From contig JANQJS010000002.1 of NCBI GenBank assembly GCA_028281535.1, positions 62,001 to 126,000 of the forward strand: a DNA stretch of 64,000 bases, read 5' to 3'. Shown in pieces: positions 61,907 through 64,000 of the stretch. How positions within the stretch are numbered: the stretch's first letter is position 1; every line of letters begins with the position of its first letter. Both the position numbers and the translations under genes were made by a program. Source of the DNA: Sedimentisphaerales bacterium. GTDB taxonomy: Bacteria > Planctomycetota > Phycisphaerae > Sedimentisphaerales > SM23-30. The notes beneath the pieces are model-generated. The model searched no databases and was not told the origin of the DNA. It worked only from the letters and a program-made list of their open reading frames with translations.

Positions 61907-63045
61907 GAACTAGCACCTGTACGAATTTTCGCAATTAACCTTGGAATTTGCAGCAATAGATGAATAAACATGCCAATACAGATGACAATACTTGAAATAT
62001 AAGGGAACATACGCCCATAATTTTTAACAACAGCTAATACGGTTAAATCTTTTTCGCCACCTTCACTAAATGAAGCCTGGTAAAAAGTATATCCTTTGTG
62101 GCGAAGTGGCTCATTCATTTCGATGAGGGAGCGTCGTTTGCCGCCATCAATGAGGTTGACGATCGATTTATATGTTTTTGGGGTTTGTGTACCAGGGTGC
62201 ACAGTGCGTTGAAAGTCGATAAGTTCTATTGAAAAATCGAGTGGGTATTGTTTTTTACGAATTCCTACGACATACGATTTACCATTCATTGTAAATGATT
62301 GAGGTACAGGTGAATTTTCAAAGAACAGATAGGTGCCATCAACACCATCTCCTAATCCTGTAACATCAACCAGCATGCTAGCTTGATTTCGTTCATATTC
62401 AGGGTCAATAGGAATTGATTTCATTTCAAAACGTTGTGCGACACCTCGGTAATGATCAGGAGCAGGATCTGAACGTCGTAAAATATCTGAATTTCGATAG
62501 AAAGTTTTTATGGTAAATTTAGCAGGAAAAGAGCTACCAGATATAACCGCGCCCTCTTCAATATATTCGTTGGAAAATGAAATTATCTCATCATAAGTCT
62601 CATTAGATAAATCGATGACTGCAAATTCCAAGTCATGATAATCGATAAAAATATTTGACGTTTCACCTTCCGGGATAGCCATGCTGCCTTCAACATTACC
62701 ATATGCCGTTAGAAAACCACCTAATAGTAAACAAAATGCACCAATATGGATGACGAGCGTTCCAATCCGATTTTTTTTAATAGGGCTATCCAATAGGATT
62801 TTAAACAGGAGATTGAAAAACATAATGGCCATAACAAGTCTGGCACCAGGTAAGATGGGTAATCCAAAGATTTCAATAAACCATGAAGAAAAATATAATT
62901 CTTGCGATTGATAAATACCAAGTTTGGTTTGGCTTAATGTGCCTACGACCAGTAGGACCATCAGCCAGATTAAGCAGCCAAAGAAAATGTGAGGTGTATA
63001 AAGAAAAGCCAGTTCTTTTTTCAGAGATGGATTTAAGTTTAACAA
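61903..63045 (-). CDS. ResB-family cytochrome c biogenesis protein
   Basis: A 380-residue protein with helices at about 14-36, 55-72, 84-105 and a last one near 345-370, with a large periplasmic domain between. AFCLLLGGFLTAYGNVEGSM-type sequence (about 92-111) followed by a beta-rich domain, and ending with EPLRHKGYTFYQASF near 307-321, are the ResB/Ccs1 pattern. It partners CcsA, whose start overlaps its stop (ATGA). A 9-bp inverted repeat lies just upstream. Confidence 0.88.
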   Translation of the reverse strand: MLNLNPSLKKELAFLYTPHIFFGCLIWLMVLLVVGTLSQTKLGIYQSQELYFSSWFIEIFGLPILPGARLVMAIMFFNLLFKILLDSPIKKNRIGTLVIHIGAFCLLLGGFLTAYGNVEGSMAIPEGETSNIFIDYHDLEFAVIDLSNETYDEIISFSNEYIEEGAVISGSSFPAKFTIKTFYRNSDILRRSDPAPDHYRGVAQRFEMKSIPIDPEYERNQASMLVDVTGLGDGVDGTYLFFENSPVPQSFTMNGKSYVVGIRKKQYPLDFSIELIDFQRTVHPGTQTPKTYKSIVNLIDGGKRRSLIEMNEPLRHKGYTFYQASFSEGGEKDLTVLAVVKNYGRMFPYISSIVICIGMFIHLLLQIPRLIAKIRTGASS

Positions 63046-63132
63046 TAGTAACTCTTTTTTTACTTAAGAAGTTTCGGAATATAACTTATGTACCAAGGTC
63101 GTTGGCATTCTAGTTCTGGTGAAACTTCTGAC

Positions 63133-63759
63133 TCAGTCGTTTTTTTCTAATGATTTACAAAATTCAATAAATTCTGGTTCAATTTTTTCAACTGCGGCTT
63201 TTGAGGCAGTGCATTTAACAAATAAAGTTTCTGCGGTTTGTGGAATCATAGCAGCCAGGATGGCACTTTCAGGTTTTGCTTCATTGATTAATTTGACATA
63301 AATGCATTTACCTGCAAGGGTAGGAATTTTTTGATAGGCCGCAGCGATTTCTTCAGAGGATTGCTCTGGCAATCCAATTTGCCCTCGCCATCGATTAATA
63401 TTTGCATCGATACCACCTGCCATGCCACCTAATGTCATGACGGAGCAATCTCCGGTTTCGTCTCCAGCTGGTACAGAAAAACTGGCCATTCTCATTGAGG
63501 AGCCTTGAGAATCTTGCCAACTGTCTGGCTTTTTCCAGGTCCAGCCAGATTTGGATTCATGCTTAGCAATTTCAGGTGTTTGCGGCATGGTTGTTGATGA
63601 TTGAATCGCTGGAGCTGGCGGTGTTTCAGCTTGCTCAGGGGGTGACTTTGGCAGCTGATATTTTCTGACTGATTCATCTTCTTTTGTGCATCCAGACAAG
63701 AGAATGATCAAAGAGAAAGATAATAGATAACATGTTGTTTTCAAAGTAGTTATTGTCAT
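63133..63759 (-). CDS. Small lipoprotein, unknown
   Basis: With the ATG at 63759 (GAGGG 6 bases upstream) the protein has 208 residues. The signal peptide ends LLSGC, a good lipobox with Cys24. A Pro/Thr/Gln-rich linker (about 35-75) leads to a globular domain containing WTWKKPDSWQ, MRMASFSVP and GGMAGGIDANINRWRGQIG, ending in EFCKSLEKND. This domain resembles planctomycete proteins of unknown function. It is upstream of resB with 88 bp between; a link to cytochrome assembly is only positional. Confidence 0.75.
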   Translation of the reverse strand: MTITTLKTTCYLLSFSLIILLSGCTKEDESVRKYQLPKSPPEQAETPPAPAIQSSTTMPQTPEIAKHESKSGWTWKKPDSWQDSQGSSMRMASFSVPAGDETGDCSVMTLGGMAGGIDANINRWRGQIGLPEQSSEEIAAAYQKIPTLAGKCIYVKLINEAKPESAILAAMIPQTAETLFVKCTASKAAVEKIEPEFIEFCKSLEKND

Positions 63760-63888
63760 CAAAACCCTCGTTGTTTGGGTGGTATTACTTAAGTTATTTC
63801 TATAATACACTAATCGAATTTAGGTCACTAAGTTCATGAGAATTCGTGTTGAAAAGTTATATTAATCGATAATTTATAAGATTGGAAA

Positions 63889-63916
63889 CCCTTTTTGACA
63901 ATTCATTCAAAAAGGG
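63889..63916. terminator. Terminator hairpin at right edge
   Basis: CCCTTTTTGA pairs perfectly with TCAAAAAGGG over 10 bp with an 8-base loop. It overlaps the stop codon of the possible minus-strand frame at the right edge. Confidence 0.5.
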
Positions 63917-64000
63917 AGAGTTGGCTGTCTAATAAGACCAGATTGTCGATATGAACGATTGCTTTTCGGTCATCGCTGGCATTGTCTCCATGGGATTTTC
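63903..64000 (-). CDS. Possible C-terminus of a gene entering from the right
   Basis: A minus-strand frame stays open from the window edge for 32 codons and ends in TGA inside a terminator-like hairpin; the last residues read KAIVHIDNLVLLDSQ then LSLFE. The tidy fit of stop codon and hairpin suggests a real gene end, but too little is visible to name it. Confidence 0.4.
   Translation of the reverse strand, partial: KSHGDNASDDRKAIVHIDNLVLLDSQLSLFE

Overview
The window looks like chromosomal DNA of a Planctomycetota bacterium, most likely class Phycisphaerae. This is inferred from gene content: an alternative complex III next to an aa3/caa3-type oxidase, a fused SecDF, a TPR protein carrying two RNA-polymerase-alpha-type C-terminal domains, an NfeD/FloA cluster, KDO synthesis (a Gram-negative outer envelope), and very large secreted GLUG-repeat proteins, one ending in dockerin-like repeats as is common in Phycisphaerae. 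Base composition is fairly AT-rich. I saw no rRNA, tRNA or CRISPR array.

Left part (1-12.3 kb). A GT9-type glycosyltransferase runs off the left edge. It is followed by a large protein with a CgeB-like glycosyltransferase tail, a PilZ protein, a DUF2461/DUF1569 pair, fabI, rho, and a membrane-quality-control cluster (NfeD with ClpP-like domains, short NfeD, FloA, Pro/Gln-rich membrane protein).

Middle part (12.3-34.6 kb). A GT4 glycosyltransferase and a LysM protein come first. Then, all on the minus strand, TPR-alphaCTD, SpoIID, tgt, yajC and secDF. Next are a lipid kinase and kdsA, a RAYT transposase with its REP palindromes (one inside its own gene), a DUF2007 protein, two tandem truncated hemoglobins with a HEAT lipoprotein, and a dat-RlaP-lnt operon. 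clpX with a small membrane protein, a zinc-ribbon protein and tatA close the block.

Secreted giants (34.7-45.4 kb). Two GLUG-repeat surface proteins of 947 and 2503 residues lie head to tail on the minus strand, with a similar DNA motif upstream of each.

Respiration (46-63 kb). One plus-strand run encodes ActABCDEF (quinol oxidation, reduction of cytochrome c), a SCO copper chaperone, cytochrome oxidase subunits I, III, IV and II (II carries a fused cytochrome c), and heme O synthase. Facing it on the minus strand are CcsA and ResB, the system II machinery that attaches heme to the c-type cytochromes made by the first operon, followed upstream by a small lipoprotein gene. The whole block is thus a quinol-to-oxygen electron transfer chain with its cofactor assembly factors.

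No clearly new multi-gene system was found. The strongest unusual features are the REP inside the RAYT gene, the duplicated ClpP-like domain with a lost serine in NfeD, the tandem alphaCTD-TPR fusion, the shared motif upstream of the giant genes, and a 750-bp leader region before the act operon that may hold a small RNA and a 32-codon ORF. All functions are read from sequence by eye; no database search was run.
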